Of a stretch of 64,000 nucleotides of DNA, positions 29,514 through 39,490 are shown piece after piece (positions within the stretch are counted from its first letter, which is position 1; each line of letters begins with the position of its first letter). The stretch spans positions 5,100,104 through 5,164,103 of the forward strand of contig BROE01000003.1 of NCBI GenBank assembly GCA_036571765.1, read 5' to 3'. Position numbers and translations under genes: made by a program. This stretch comes from Plecoglossus altivelis. Lineage: Eukaryota; Chordata; Actinopteri; Osmeriformes; Plecoglossidae. The notes beneath the pieces are model-generated. The model saw nothing but the letters and a program-made list of their open reading frames with translations, did not search any database and had not been told where the DNA came from.

Positions 29514-30232
29514 ACTCACTGCAGGCCTCTCTTCAGAGCCTCGTAGACCTCATCCAGCCTCTCAGGCTGGGGCACCTTAGGGGGCGGGGACTTGGTGGAC
29601 AGGGTGAACATCCTGCTGGCTTTGGACGGCTTCCTGCTCAGCCCCGGGGTTCTGAACACTGATAGGTTCCTGAAACGGCATCATCGACATCGTCATCGGG
29701 ATCCAACATCTGTCATCATGTACCCGCAGACACAGATGCACTGTACATACACATGTACAAACAGGAACAAATACAGACACACACAAATACGTACACTGAT
29801 ACAAGGGCACATACACACGCAGTGACATGGAAACACACACAGGGGAAACACACACACACGCAAACAATAACAGCATGTCGGTCTGCATGAGGCGTGGCAG
29901 CGACGACCATGTTTGAAGCGCAGCCGGGATGTCAACAGTTGCAGACAGGAAGTTCAGATCAGAGGACATCCTGTCAGGCAGTACCGCGGAACACACAGTC
30001 TGTCTCCGTTTGTATCTGCGTGTGTCTGTCTGCGTGGCTCCCTGTCTGGAACGTGTGCACATGCCTGTGTATATGTGCCAGTGTGTTCATGTCTGTGTGT
30101 GTGTTTGTGTGTGTGTGTGCGTCTGTTTGCTTACCAGTAGGGCTTGTCGTAGGAGTTGACCCCAGCGAAGGACTGGCTCCTAGTGATGGAGCGCGCGAGC
30201 CCCCTGCGTGCGGGCCGCACAGACAGCGACAT
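15567..30232 (-). CDS. ripor1: RIPOR1 (FAM65A), Rho effector of cell polarity
   Basis: RIPOR1 binds active RhoA and, in mammals, links it to the kinases STK24/STK26 to reorient the Golgi during migration. In-frame exons are: 30135-30232, 29520-29669, 29272-29350, 29062-29085, 28838-28891, 25982-26134, 25517-25580, 25302-25345, 24705-24830, 24406-24584 (damaged), 22123-22260 (possible cassette), 19974-20945, 19167-19309, 18540-18705, 18148-18283, 17314-17475, 16990-17148, 16506-16702, 16124-16207, 15885-15975, 15567-15664. Family marks include [11 protein letters not shown] and RSQSFAGVN at the start, [18 protein letters not shown] sequence, [95 protein letters not shown] and the ending GSMASTAF. 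The middle is a Ser/Pro-rich disordered region encoded by the 972-bp exon; the C-terminal third is armadillo/HEAT-like. Intact exons give about 999 residues, against about 1220 in human. RIPOR2 and RIPOR3 are less likely, given the C-terminus and the ctcf neighbour. Confidence 0.95.
16855..16945 (-). mobile_element. tRNA-like SINE fragment (tentative)
   Basis: In a ripor1 intron the minus strand reads a pol III B-box-like GGATTCAAGTCC preceded by a CG-rich, tRNA-like stretch. It is followed by a short purine-rich tail related to that at 29165-29260. Two similar pieces in one gene suggest a dispersed family. No target-site duplication was identified. Confidence 0.3.
18786..18997. mobile_element. 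hAT-type MITE with 8-bp target-site duplication
   Basis: A 212-bp near-palindrome lies in the ripor1 intron between exons 19167-19309 and 18540-18705. The ends begin CAGGGGTCTCCAATCCTGG and are inverted repeats of about 76 bp with only a few mismatches. The flanks are identical 8-bp duplications, CTCTAAGC at 18778-18785 and 18998-19005. CAGGGG-type termini with an 8-bp duplication are the signature of non-autonomous hAT transposons. No transposase is encoded. The interior is a short AT-richer loop. Confidence 0.93.
19054..19067 (+). promoter_or_regulatory. CTCF-binding motif match
   Basis: CCACCAGGTGGCGG fits the core CTCF consensus CCASYAGRKGGCRS at every position. It lies in a ripor1 intron, 49 bp from the right target-site duplication of the MITE and about 5.7 kb from the ctcf promoter. 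Binding is inferred only. Confidence 0.45.
19315..19376. repeat. CA microsatellite
   Basis: An almost pure (CA)n tract of about 30 units abuts the acceptor of ripor1 exon 19167-19309. On the coding strand it is a (GT)n run ending at GAGCAG. A second GT tract is at 19447-19473. Confidence 0.95.
20946..22122 (-). other. ripor1 intron with tandem repeats
   Basis: The interval between the 972-bp exon and exon 22123-22260 contains a repeat of CCTGTCTCACACAC-type units (21226-21430) and a GTTCTA-rich segment (21920-22100). No further exon is recognised. Confidence 0.6.
21226..21430. repeat. minisatellite, about 28-32 bp unit
   Basis: Seven or so units contain CAGACCTGTCTCACACAC or CAAACCTGTCTCACACAC, separated by CCTAAGCAGAAC or CCTAATCACAAAAT. 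The two unit types alternate, giving a higher-order period of about 60 bp. Confidence 0.85.
22123..22260 (-). CDS. ripor1: ripor1 candidate cassette exon (46 codons)
   Basis: The interval is stop-free, has a phase-0 acceptor (TCGCAG) and a strong donor (TCC then GTAAGT), and encodes 46 residues including [20 protein letters not shown] and [11 protein letters not shown]. It joins in frame to NMLRRHEE of the next exon. In mammalian RIPOR1 the residues before NMLRR read REQAFY, so this exon is not the direct counterpart. It is probably an alternatively used exon, or one that follows the missing exon. I recognise no domain in it. Confidence 0.6.
22318..22475. repeat. 11-12 bp minisatellite (GAGGATAGCAT)
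   Basis: About twelve tandem copies of GAGGATAGCAT and variants (GAGGATGGCAT, AGAGGCCAGCAT) lie just above the exon 22123-22260 acceptor. A CA-rich region, 22510-22750, follows. Confidence 0.92.
22780..24405 (-). other. ripor1 intron segment of doubtful sequence quality
   Basis: The segment should hold the RIPOR1 exon that encodes the VTWNPFDKDD...REQAFY region, but no intact reading frame for it exists. About 23300-23390 contains scattered pieces compatible with its sequence (minus-strand words such as GTCAACAAGCG, TCTACCTACA and CCCAGCC in the right order with indels between them). A 500-bp polypurine block sits at 23455-23960. Base composition and word use differ from the flanks. I read this as uncorrected long-read sequence, not as biology. 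Confidence 0.5.
23455..23960. repeat. polypurine (GA/GGA) tract
   Basis: About 500 bp of almost pure purine on the plus strand with no clean period. It opens spurious frames on both strands. It lies in the doubtful segment of the ripor1 intron. Confidence 0.8.
24406..24584 (-). pseudogene. ripor1: ripor1 exon with clustered indels (probably sequencing error)
   Basis: The exon starts cleanly in frame (AG then [16 protein letters not shown]) and ends at a normal donor (CTGGAG then GTGAGT). Between these, the expected RIPOR sequence SCETKDLFAALPQVVAVDIN and DLGTIKLSLE can be traced only by allowing several small insertions. For example CTTGGGACC, TATCAAG and CTGAGC occur in order with extra bases. 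The exon is 179 bp, where about 150 bp are expected. Loss of a core domain in an otherwise intact gene is unlikely, so I favour assembly error over pseudogenisation. Confidence 0.6.
25787..26030 (-). repeat. fourfold tandem copy of a ripor1 exon end and its donor
   Basis: The 3' end of exon 25982-26134 (encoding [15 protein letters not shown] plus donor GTGAGG) is repeated three more times in the downstream intron at about 25910-25955, 25851-25900 and 25787-25835, spaced about 60-65 bp. The farthest copy still reads [15 protein letters not shown] with the same length and an intact donor. The next keeps the donor but has a stop, and the nearest has lost the donor. The true exon was identified by its match to the family sequence. 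Confidence 0.8.
27090..27480. repeat. purine-rich minisatellite (GACAGGGAGAGAGAG)
   Basis: At least twelve degenerate copies of a 25-35 bp unit built on GGACAGGGAGAGA with variable GA runs. The plus strand is nearly all purine. Confidence 0.85.
27890..28140. repeat. polypurine GGA tract
   Basis: About 250 bp of GGA/GGGA repeats on the plus strand, able in principle to form triplex (H-DNA) or G-quadruplex structures. It gives long spurious Glu/Gly and Pro/Ser frames. Confidence 0.85.
29062..29085 (-). CDS. ripor1: ripor1 24-nt microexon
   Basis: Eight codons, GFLYELDK, are flanked by a consensus acceptor (CTCTCAG) and donor (GTGAGT). They correspond to the conserved GFLYDLDK of human RIPOR1 between the RESKRNSRL exon (29272-29350) and the coiled-coil exon (28838-28891). 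Both splice phases are 0, so skipping would keep the frame. Confidence 0.9.
29165..29265 (-). mobile_element. tRNA-like SINE fragment (tentative)
   Basis: The minus strand carries GGTTCGAGTCC, a perfect pol III B box, followed by a GGCCCTGC stretch and a CT-rich tail (plus strand AAAGGGAGAGAGAG). The lay-out is like that at 16855-16945. It lies between ripor1 exons 29272-29350 and 29062-29085. No A box or target-site duplication was confirmed. Confidence 0.35.
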
Positions 30233-31794
30233 GGTGGATACCGCCTTTGAGGGTCTCCCTGGGAGACAGAAGGAAGTACACCGTTAAAGTTGGGGTAGGG
30301 GGGTGGGGGGCTATAGCAGTGGTACACATAGCCAGGGGCCGCATCCAAGTCCCCCAGCGGATGTAATCTGACCCCTGACCCCACACGCGGCCAGGGAAAC
30401 CACTCAGAAACGCAGATCAAAGTAGTCGACCAATGAGCATGGCCTGATTTCCGCACTGGGTCTCCAGGTAAAGACATCGCTGCTCAAAACTAAGTCATTT
30501 ACCAGCGATAATCTTGCCGTTGTGTTGTGCTGTGAGTGTGTGTGAACCATGTCGGCACTTTCAAGGGTGTTCCTCCCCTCTTCTGATCACGAGAGCGTTA
30601 TCTCCTACATCGGCACTTGTGTTTGTGAGCTTCCAGCTAAGCAACTGTGAGCTGTGCGCGAGAGAGCTCGGAGGTCAGCCCAGCTCATGTGTCACGTCCC
30701 GGTCGGAGACCGTTGGCGGAGGGGGGGTGGATGGTTACAGTCTCCAGGTGTTCCAGAAACCCCCCCCCCCCGGACACATCCGGTTTGAGCTAATCCAGAC
30801 GGCCATCGCCCTTGTCTTCCTGCGCACGGATCAGGAGAGGGGAGGAAAGTGTGCGTCACGGCTTCCAAACTTGCCTTGGAAAACCCAGAGACACACGGGC
30901 GGGTAAACTCAGGACAATAATACCAAGTTGGTGCTGTCTCGCTATCTCGCCCTCCTACATGCTTCCGTTGGCTAGCATGACACTGCTGACCATGTCTCAG
31001 AGAGAGAGACAGAGAGGAGAGGGGGGGGGGGACAGAGAACAAGACACTAAGGACAGACAGACAGACAAGATGTGATGGAGAGAGAGAGGAAGAGACAGAG
31101 ACAACATGGGAGGGAGAGAGAGGGGAAAACACACAGAGAAACAGAGAAGAGGAAAACGAAAGAGAGAGCGATGAAGAGAAACCCAGAAAGAGAAAACGCG
31201 AGAGGCCCGAGGACGGACCCAATGACTCAGTGTCTGAGTTGATTATCAGTAATCTGCATTGGCACGGAGAGCAGGGTGGTGACACAGGGTACTTTGTCCC
31301 AGCATTAGTGGCATCCCTCTGCCTCTCTCTCTCTCCCCGCTTCTACTGCTCTCCCCTTCCCTCGCTCCCTCCACTTTGATGAGGGGAGAAAGACTAGATT
31401 AAACACACACCAGTCCCTGGGGATCAGGCCAGGCCCAGACAGACACACGCACACACACACACACACACAGTGGACCAGGCCAAACCACACACAGGCCAGT
31501 GCAGAGACAGACAGTATTAGTAAATGTGGTGGCAGTTGTGGTCAGTGCAGTGGTAGAGAGAGTAGTTCTAAGTAGTGCAGTACTAGAGAGAGGAGGGTAT
31601 TTCTCCTTAGTGAATCCCTCAGGGGATCATTTGGGCTTGAGTGTTAATCAAAGTAAACATGTTATCTGCCTGCTCTGTGAAGAAGACCGACGTCTACTTA
31701 CAGAGAGAGTAAACATCTTCAGCATTAGAGGCTTGGCTCCTATTCAGGCTAACATACTGCTCGATACCAGACCTGCTGGAATGAACTGAATCAG

Positions 31795-32595
31795 ACCAAC
31801 AGACCTCTATAGACCCCAGCAGACTTCTACAGACACCAGCAGATCTCTATAGCCCTGTACAGACTCCGGAAGACCTCTACAAACCCCAGCAGACCTCTAT
31901 AGACCCCACAAGACGTCTACAAACCCCAGCAGATCTCTACAGACCTCTACAGACCCCAGCAGACCTCTACAGACCCCAGCAGACCTCTACAGACCCCGGC
32001 AGACCTCTACAGACACCAGCAGACCTCTACAGACCCCGGCAGACCTCTATAGACCGCAGCAGACCTCAACAGACCCCAGCATATCTCTTCAGCCCTCTAC
32101 AGACTCAAGAAGACCTCTACAAACTCCAGCAAATCTCTACAGACCCCAGCAACCGTTTGCAGACCCCATCAGCCGTCTACAAACCCCGGCAGATTTATAC
32201 AACCCTCTACAGACCCCAGAAGACGTCTGCAAACCCCAGCAGATCTCTACAGACCTCTATATACCCCAGCAGACCCCTACAGACCCCAGCAGACCTCTAC
32301 AGACCCCAGCAGACCTCTACAGACCCCAGCAGACCTCTACAGACCCTAGAAACCTCTACAGACCACGGCAGACCTCTACAGACCCCAGCAGATCTCTACA
32401 GACCCCAACAGACCTCTACAGACCTCAGCAGACCTCTACAGACCCTAGAAACCTCTACAGACCCCAGCAGACCTCTACAGACCTCTACAGACACCAGCAG
32501 ATCTCTACAGACCTCAGCAGACCTCTACAGACCTCAGCAGACCTTTACAGATCCCAGCAGCTGGCTAAGGACCTCAGCAGACCTAAGCAGATTCT
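31795..32595. repeat. 20-bp minisatellite (CAGACCTCTACAGACCCCAG)
   Basis: About 40 imperfect copies of a 20-bp unit with frequent variants (CTCTAC/CTCTAT, CCCCAG/CCCCGG, GATCTC). A subset of deletions (AGAAACCTCTACAG) recurs with a spacing of about 100 bp, hinting at a higher-order repeat. The stretch is stop-free over 149 codons in one plus frame only because of the repeat. Confidence 0.95.
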
Positions 32596-33939
32596 GTCAA
32601 AGGTAGAAAATACATATAACAGCCTTCTCTCCAACCCTTCCTTCATCCCCCCAATCCCTCCCTCCCCTCCCCCATCCTCTCCTCCCTCCCTTCCCCGCCA
32701 TGTTGACACAACCCACTTTAACTAATAACAAACAGAGGCTGACAGCATGTTGAAAAGAGGAAATGGAGTATCATGCAGTGAGAGAGAAGGCTGGCCAGGC
32801 TGCCCATCTGACTGAACCAGTTTGCAGTTCAGTTCCAGGTCTGTCTGCTGCTGTCAGCCTGCTACTGCTGAGACTGCTTCGCTCTAGCCCAGACACACGC
32901 ACACTGTCACCCTACTCTGGAAAACAACACGTCAGCGGCAACAAAACACCTACAAAAAGTGTGTTTTCGGAGGACACAAACACACCTGGCACAGCTACAC
33001 ACACCTCCGCATCGCCACTGCTACACACACCTGTGCTGGTTGATTCCTCGACTTTGCGTGTTTCTAAAGGCAGACAAGACACAGGTAAGCGACACATCGT
33101 CCGAGCGTCTCTCTCTTCTCGCCTCCTCCTTCCCTGATGTCCCTGATCCACCACAGCCGCAACACCCAGTACAGGCTAGTGGGAACCAGCATCAGTAGCC
33201 AGTCACAATCCCGTCAGCCAGGCCCACATCAATCGCAGAACTGCCTCCCTGCCTGTATCTTTCCTTCGGTCCGCACATGCGTGTGCGTGTGTGTGTGTGG
33301 GTCCTACCTGTCCCCAGAAGCCAGACCCACACCAGTCCAGAGATAATACAGTAGGATCAGGCCATACAGACAACCAGTGGTGGGCTTCCCCAAACATAAC
33401 ACATCATTCCCCTGGCCCTGGCCCTGCCCCCCCCCCCCCTCCGGCCCCCTCCCTGCCCACACCCACTGTACCCTGACCTTCCACAGCCTTCCATGATGAC
33501 TGGGTAGCTACGGCAAAACACACATACACACACTCACATCCTCACCGTGTCTATTGTTCTTTTAACTGGCTGGCCTCCAGGACAATTCTAGAATACAAAG
33601 CCATGAGGCCACATGTCACCACAAACACACACACACTCACATTTTCACTCCCCAACAGGCCTCGTCGTCCCTCAACATCAAGTCAGACGTAAACATGTTT
33701 AACATACAGTGCCTGCATGTGTGATCCACACACACGCATGCACACATACCTCTCCTCTGGCAGACAGACAGCCAAGTAAGCCAATAGACAGAGCCCTGTT
33801 CAGCCAGCCCCACCCCATCTGTCTCCCTGTGACATTCCAGACATGACATAGTGGTGGGGTCTCAAGTCCTCTCAGTCAGGAGGAGAGACCAGCATCGCAG
33901 AGACAGTCAGGGAGGAGTAGGGGGGACAGGAAGGAGGAG

Positions 33940-34140
33940 AAGAGAAGAGAAGCGAGAAAAAGAGAGAGGGATGGAGGGAGAGAGGGAGGAAGGGAGACAG
34001 AAAGGAGGAGAAGATTAGCGAGAAAAAGAGAGAGGGATGGAGGGAGTAAGGGAGGAAGGGAGACAGGAGAAGATGAGCGACAAAAAGAGAGAGAGGGATG
34101 GAGGGAGTGAGGGAGGAAGGGAGACAAGGAGAGAGCTAGG
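33940..34140. repeat. purine-rich minisatellite
   Basis: Three to four copies of about 55-60 bp, of the form AAAAAGAGAGAGGGATGGAGGG followed by AGTAAGGGAGGAAGGGAGACAG (shown here in two parts). Confidence 0.85.
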
Positions 34141-35106
34141 GAGGGAGAGATGCCCCTAACCAAACACAGAGAGAGACATGGCTGCTTGCTAACCCAACAT
34201 AGGGACCAGACGAGTCAGGCTGGCTCCAGAAACAACACCAGAATGCAGCCAGACTCTGCAGCATGGAGGCAGTGCGACTAGAGGCCGGGAAACGCACAAC
34301 GAGCAGGAAGTGTCCAGCGTCCACCTGTAGAGTACACTGGTCTTATCAGGACAGGTCCACGCCTTCTGCAATCATGCAAATAGGCTAAGTGTCAGTTTGA
34401 ACTACTGTGGCTTCACTGTAATCAACAACTAGAACACGCTAGCGTGTATAGCGTGTTGGTGCGTGACGTGTCAGCGCGTGTAGGGTTTCATTCATGCGCG
34501 TTAGCGTGTGTTAGCGTTTGAAGAAACCTCTCCCGCTGTAGACCCAGGACAGCGTCGAGCCACCGAACTGAGGAACAGATCGCTGAGCAAAGAAGTCTAA
34601 ATAAAAACGGGGGTCAGGTGGTCATGTGACTTTCTGCCCCTCGCCGGACACACGAGCGTCCTCTTCCTTCCTGTTCATTCTCCTGCTAGGTGCTAAAAAA
34701 GCCCCCTCCAACACAAAGCCCCCTCCCCTTCAACACAGCCACTGGCCTCTGGATTGTTATGGAGGAACTGAAGACGACCACGGCGTTTCGAACTGAGCCG
34801 CAATGGTCAGGAACCAGGTCCCAACGGGACCGCAACCGTTCGACCCTTACCGCTGAAACCAATAGGGTTGTGGTCTAACCGCAAACTTAGTAACCTCCCA
34901 TCCACTCTCCCCCGTAACCCTGACTACAGACTTAACCCTGTAACTCCCCCCATACACACACACACAGCTCAGTCTTTCACTCTCTGTATTGCTCATCTGC
35001 GCCATGCTTTTTGTTTCTCTTTCTTCCCCCCCTCCAGGAGCAGGAAGTGGAGGAGGGGTCCTTCCTGTTCTAAGAGCAGTGCCAGGAAGGGCCCACTTGC
35101 AGTCTT

Positions 35107-35325
35107 AAATAACAACCTGGCTGTAGCTTCCTCTGCCCTACAGCCCATCCTGTCCAATCAGGCTGTGCCTTCTCCTACTCTACTGCCCAATTTGTCCAAT
35201 CAGGCTGTGTCTACTTCTGCCCTTCAGCCCATCCTGCCCAATCAGGCTGTGCCTACCTCTGCCCTTCAGCCCATCCTGTCCAATCAGGTATCTTCCTAGA
35301 TCGCACAGCCTATCTTCTCGAATCA
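35107..35325. repeat. 42-bp repeat carrying CCAAT boxes
   Basis: Four good copies and one degenerate copy of a 42-bp unit with core CAGCCCATCCTGTCCAATCA. The CCAAT pentamers start at 35154, 35196, 35238 and 35280, exactly 42 bp apart. The region is not a recognised exon, although one plus-strand frame is open through it. Confidence 0.85.
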
Positions 35326-36719
35326 GGCACCTTTCTCCGCCCTACAGCCTACCGTCTCCACGGTAACAGCCCCATAGCCCTGGCCTGCGAGCTCAGCCAT
35401 GAGAAGACTGGAGCTGGACTGAACCAGCCCTGAGCCCAGCAGGCCAAACTGCTCTGATGGTGAGGCTGGAGACACACAGCGGGACTGAATGAAAGAGACA
35501 TGAGGGCAGACAGGGAGAGAAAGAGAGAGAGAGTAAATGAGATCTGGAGGGAACAGATGGGCAGATTATCAAACCTGAAAACACTAAGGGTGACAAAACA
35601 GCGGAGGATAACTCAACATCGCCCTAAACCCATAAGAGACGAACGCAGTCTGAACATCAGAGCTAATGGACGGTTGTATCCTCATACCAGGTCAGACGTT
35701 AAAAACCACACAGACAATCAACCGACAGTGACAAACCATCCCATTGCCATCCAGCCCAGCTTGAAAACACACAAACTATCTCAGCCACAGTACCAGAGAA
35801 CCCTTTCTGCGATCTACAAACAGAGAGTACAGAATTGGTCGAACTTTAAAAATACTAGTAGCCTGTTGGACGACAAGTTAGCGCCCGAGAGCAGTACCTC
35901 CATATCCGCTGTACATGGTAGCAGGTGGGGCAGATCCAAGCCAAGCCTTTCCCCAAGCGGACCAGACCCACACACCCACGGTCTTGTTTTCAACCTCCTC
36001 CTGGGAAGACGAGACAGCTCTATCCTGGGAGAATCCTGGTCAACTCTCTGGCACTCTCTCTCTCTCTCTTTCACTTGGGAAGCCAGGGAGGAGAGGAAGC
36101 GAGGGAGGAGAGGAGAGGGGCGCAGGCAGGCGCTGCCAGGAAACAGGAAGGCAGTCCCCCCTCCCAGGACTCCCCCTGCCCCGCCCCCCTCTTCCTCCTC
36201 TCTTCCCTGTGTGACATCACAGCCTTCCTGTCCCTCCCTCTCCCTGCTCCACCAGGCATTGTTCCCCTCCTCAGACTTCCAGAAGGCTCCTCCCCTTACA
36301 GTGACTCTGCTGCTGAGTGTGTGTGTGTTGTGAGTGTGAGTTGGTGTAAGTGTTGGTGTGCAATATGTTGTAACATAGAAGGTCCTTGAAGGCCACATCA
36401 CAGCAGGAGCTGCTTCTTGTCTCTTAGGACAAGTGTCGTTCAGTCTCAACCGCAGACTCCGGTCGTCACAGGAAGCTTAGACGCGTGTCGATGGCGTGTA
36501 TATTTTCCTACGGTGCGAACGAGGAACTAAGCTAAAATAGGTGGTTGGAAATCGCAAAGACCTCTGATTACACACCTTTACTGAACTCGAAAACATGATT
36601 GTTCCTCATGTTGGAACTTAACAACCAAGTACTACTGGTACAAATCTGTTTTTTTTTGCTAAAACACCACCACAATATCCCAATATGTAGTTTTAGTGTA
36701 ACAACAGTAATGACATATT

Positions 36720-36845
36720 CACTTTGCAGAAACTATCATCCAAAGTGTTTGACCAGCTGACCTAGCAACGTCCAACAGGGGAATTTGAACCAGCAATTAC
36801 TTGATCAGCAGTCAAGCGTTCTAACCACTAAACGATACCCTCCCC
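36720..36845 (-). mobile_element. tRNA-derived SINE (fragment)
   Basis: The minus strand reads a tRNA-like head with TAGTGGTTAGAACGCTTGAC (A-box region), then GGTTCAAATTCC (B box, 36781-36792). A tail containing the fish SINE-like word ATCCAAAG lies on the plus strand near 36738. The order A box, B box, body fits a pol III SINE. The full end points were not resolved. Confidence 0.55.
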
Positions 36846-37063
36846 TACAGCTTAAACTGACAATTACATATCTGAGCAATCGAGTGGCTTGCTGACTGGC
36901 TGGTAAGCTAGTTCTGGTGGTCGGGGGTTAGCTATGTGTCGCTCTGCACTCCGAGGAATGGCTGCAATGCTTCTGAAGAGCTACAGGGGACTGATGGTGA
37001 TGTAACATCCAGGAACCTTCGGCACCTGGCTTGGTGCTCAGGTCTAGAGGAAGCAGGAGTCAG

Positions 37064-37099
<36 letters not shown>

Positions 37100-37441
37100 G
37101 AGGCTGCATCACTGACAGGAACAGCACACAGGAAATTAACTTGTCAGCTGACTCACTCACTCACACATATAGACAGACACACACACAATGAAGATGTAAA
37201 TCATTGTGGTGGTTGTCTTTGAAGAATCAGGAGAGAGGATGGTGTAGCAGACAGGTTTGAACTAGCCCGCCCTCTGATAGGCTCGTTCATCATTACACAG
37301 GAAACCCATAACACACACACACACACACATAGTCCTGTTTTCAGTAAACCTGATGTAATGGTTTCAACATGATACACACAACACGCATACCACACATTGA
37401 CACATACTTAAAGTATGCTTGTTTTTCTATCCTCGTGGGCA

Positions 37442-37480
<39 letters not shown>

Positions 37481-39315
37481 TTCAGTCTGGGCTCTGTCTA
37501 GCTGGACACACTGTAACAGAAGAAAACGGATCAGCCTTCATTCTGCACACAGACTAAAGTCCAGCCCTTCCACCACATACAATGGGCCGACTGTAGCTCT
37601 AACCATTCCTATTCTCTGTTACAGTAGCTGCAGACAGACAGACACACACGCACACAGACACATACTAACACAGACGCACACATACATACGTACACCCACT
37701 GACACCAACTAACGTGTCATTCACCCCACTAATTTGCCTTCATGCAAATCTTCCAGGCAACTCGCAGGGTATTTGCCCGATCCCGGTGCGTCCTGCGGGG
37801 CACCCTGGGGAGAGGGAGGAGGGGAGGGAGGGGGATGGAGGGAGGGAGTGAGGGGGGGTGGGAGATTAGGAGAGCGGTCGTCTCCCTCTGAGCTCATCTC
37901 TTATCTCTCCACAGACAGCTGCCTGGAGACATGAACCAGACAGGCCCAGGCTAACCTACAGTACACCTGGGAGAGGGACGGGAGGAAGACGCGCACACAC
38001 ACACACACACACACATAAATATATACACACACACACACGGAGACACACACATATACAAATGCCAATATGCACACACCAACACGCGTGCAAATTTAAATAA
38101 ACCATTCTTCTCGGGAACTAGCTATCACTATGAAAGGGTCAGTTATTCTTGTCTCTTTATCTGTGTGTGTGAGTGTGTGTGTGTGTGTGTGCAACTACAA
38201 GGCAGGAGAGGGTTGCTAGGCCACCCTGGGGCTGGAAAAGAAACATCCGGGGACACAGAGTGCCCATCACCTGGGTCACACGCTGAGATAAGGACCGCAG
38301 CCACGCAGCCATCCGACAGAGCTGCCAACTGCATCCTGCATCCTGAGCTGCATGTCTGAGGGCGGATCCAACAGCCGTCCAACACCCTCTCTCAGCACTG
38401 CCTTTTATACCTGTGTGTGTGTGTGTGTGGTGTGTGTGTGTGTCTCCCCTTCGCCCCCAAACACACACCCCTACCACATTTCTCTCCGCCTCCCTCTCTC
38501 CTTCCCCAGCCTTCAGGCCGAGGAAACATTCCTCCCGTTCTCTCCTCCCTCCCCGTGTCGCACAACAGGTAGGCTTGTTCTCCGCCCCTTTTCCTCTCCC
38601 CCTCTCCCCCTCTTCCTCTCTGTATTGTCTCTCTCTACCCATGCCCCCCTCAGTCCTTCCTCACCCCCCAAGTCCTCCCGCCCGCTCCATTTTTCTCTCC
38701 GCCCGCTCCCTTGTCATTCCCTCCCCCTCTCCCTCTCCCCTCCCCCATGCTCTCTCCATCCTCAGCCCTCTTCCTGGTTCCTCCCCCCCCACCCCCCCTC
38801 AGAAGAAAGCTCTTTATGAGCTCGGTACTGGGTCCTGTGAACATCTGCCAGGGAATGTCGTAAACCCAGCTAGACCTTTACTCCTGTGTTCCTAGGGAGG
38901 CCCGGACGGCTGCAGCTACGCACGCCTGCAGACGCAGTACAGACGCAGTACAGACGCACCGCAGCGTGCCTCCCTGAGACATGGTGAAATACAGTGGGGG
39001 AGGCAGAGAGAGCGAAAGTGAGATAGAGAGCGATGAAAAAAAAGCAAGCTGGAGAGAGAGAGCGAGCGAGAGAGCAAATGAAAAGAAAAAAAGCCCACAT
39101 AAAAACTGTTCCTAATTTACAGGCTCTTAAAACCCGTTGAGAGGTCTGGCCTCAGAGCTGTGGAGAGGTAATCATTCCCTGGTTTGACTTTGTCACGCCT
39201 CCCCCCTGCTCACACTCAACCTGCTGGATCGCCAAGCGCCTAAAGATCCCACAAGAGATCCCATCACCAAGATGCTGCACCTTCTGGGCTCTGAGGGCAT
39301 AATGAACTGTCAACA

Positions 39316-39490
39316 GGTGTCTGCCTGCCAGTCTGCCTGCCAGTCTGCCTGCCAGTCTGCCTGCCAGTCTGCCTGCCAGTCTGCCTGCCAGTCTGCCTGC
39401 CAGTCTGCCTGCCGGCCAGCCTGCCTGCCTGCCAGTCTTCCTGCCAGTCTTCCTGCCCGTCTTCCTGCCAGTCTGCCTGTCTGTTTATCT
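39316..39490. repeat. 12-bp repeat (GTCTGCCTGCCA)
   Basis: About thirteen copies of a 12-bp unit, first near perfect, then degenerating to GTCTTCCTGCCA and GTCTATCT at the right. Confidence 0.95.

Noticed and set aside
32157..32606. 149-codon plus-strand frame with repeated LQTPADLYRPQQTSTD-like residues
   Set aside because: It is produced by the 20-bp minisatellite; no splice sites, no homology and frame shifts between sub-blocks.
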